51,004 nt of DNA from Natrinema thermotolerans DSM 11552 (GTDB lineage Archaea; Halobacteriota; Halobacteria; Halobacteriales; Natrialbaceae): the NCBI GenBank assembly GCA_000337115.1, contig AOIR01000005.1, positions 1 to 51,004 on the forward strand, read 5' to 3'. The notes under the pieces are model-generated. The model searched no databases and was not told the origin of the DNA. It saw only the letters and a list, made by a program, of their open reading frames with translations. Below, one piece after another: positions 50,921-51,004 of this stretch (the first letter of the stretch is position 1; each line of letters starts with the position of its first letter). The position numbers were made by a program, and so were the translations under genes.

Positions 50921-51004
50921 TATAGTAGCCGCTGAAACGATTCACACACTGATCGCAACGCCGTCGTTCGATCAGGTGTGCAATGACTTTCAGTGGCTAC
51001 TATA
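50921..51004. mobile_element. 84-bp foldback (MITE-like) element
   Basis: The last 84 bases form one near-perfect palindrome. The ends TATAGTAGCCGCTGAAA (50921-50937) and TTTCAGTGGCTACTATA (50988-51004) match at 16 of 17 positions. Inside, CTGATCG (50949-50955) pairs with CGATCAG (50969-50975) and AACG with CGTT around a CCGT centre. It carries no reading frame. It resembles a miniature inverted-repeat element or the joined ends of an insertion sequence. Because the window stops at its edge, the right limit and any target duplication cannot be seen. Confidence 0.7.

Overview
The window is chromosomal DNA from a haloarchaeon. The GC content is high, the proteins are strongly acidic (Asp/Glu-rich), many start codons sit about 27 nt below a TATA box (leaderless mRNAs), and the gene set is archaeal: class I LysRS, archaeal UMP kinase, S19e, PDCD5, a thermosome, a HalOD1 protein, haloarchaeal zinc-ribbon micro-proteins and UbaA. 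It resembles the Natrinema/Haloterrigena/Natrialba group, but the genus is a guess. I see no rRNA, tRNA, CRISPR array, phage module or intact transposase. Family names with DUF numbers are given from memory.

Layout. 1-8 kb: sulfatase, zinc-finger micro-protein, hisS, a histidine-kinase tail remnant, a PP-loop ATPase/PDCD5/S19e run, thiL, an M50 protease and a small wHTH-like protein. 8-19 kb: MobB-like/MoaE fusion, CapA-like protein, the pyrH-lysS pair, a second M50 protease with PDZ repeats, PadR divergent from a chlorite-dismutase-like/ABM heme protein, and a DAACS symporter. 19-30 kb: small haloarchaeal proteins, a YgfZ/GcvT-like protein, an orphan TPP-dependent E1 alpha, a gamma-carbonic-anhydrase-like protein, glnA divergent from lrp, the thermosome and a TraB-like protein. 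30-41 kb: HalOD1 protein, LbH acyltransferase, aldo/keto reductase, a wHTH/membrane-protein operon with conspicuous palindromes, a BASS transporter, NUDIX, a FAU-1-type RNase, a second DAACS symporter and a PrsW protease. 41-51 kb: riboflavin synthase, a PAS-PAS-GAF histidine kinase, a degenerate M24 protein overlapping a UvrD-like helicase, two zinc-ribbon micro-genes, ubaA, an internally duplicated membrane protein and an SDR-like protein. The window ends in an 84-bp foldback element.

The genes form short units rather than one pathway. Nitrogen assimilation (glnA/lrp), cofactor synthesis (thiL, moaE, ribE, ubaA), translation (hisS, lysS, rps19e) and membrane proteolysis (two M50 proteases, one PrsW) are represented. 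I found no convincing new multi-gene defence or metabolic system. The most unusual signals are non-coding: the terminal foldback element, two copies of a dispersed hairpin cassette abutting stop codons, and two palindromes bracketing the TATA box of a wHTH operon. Several proteins also keep a fold but lack the family's catalytic residues.
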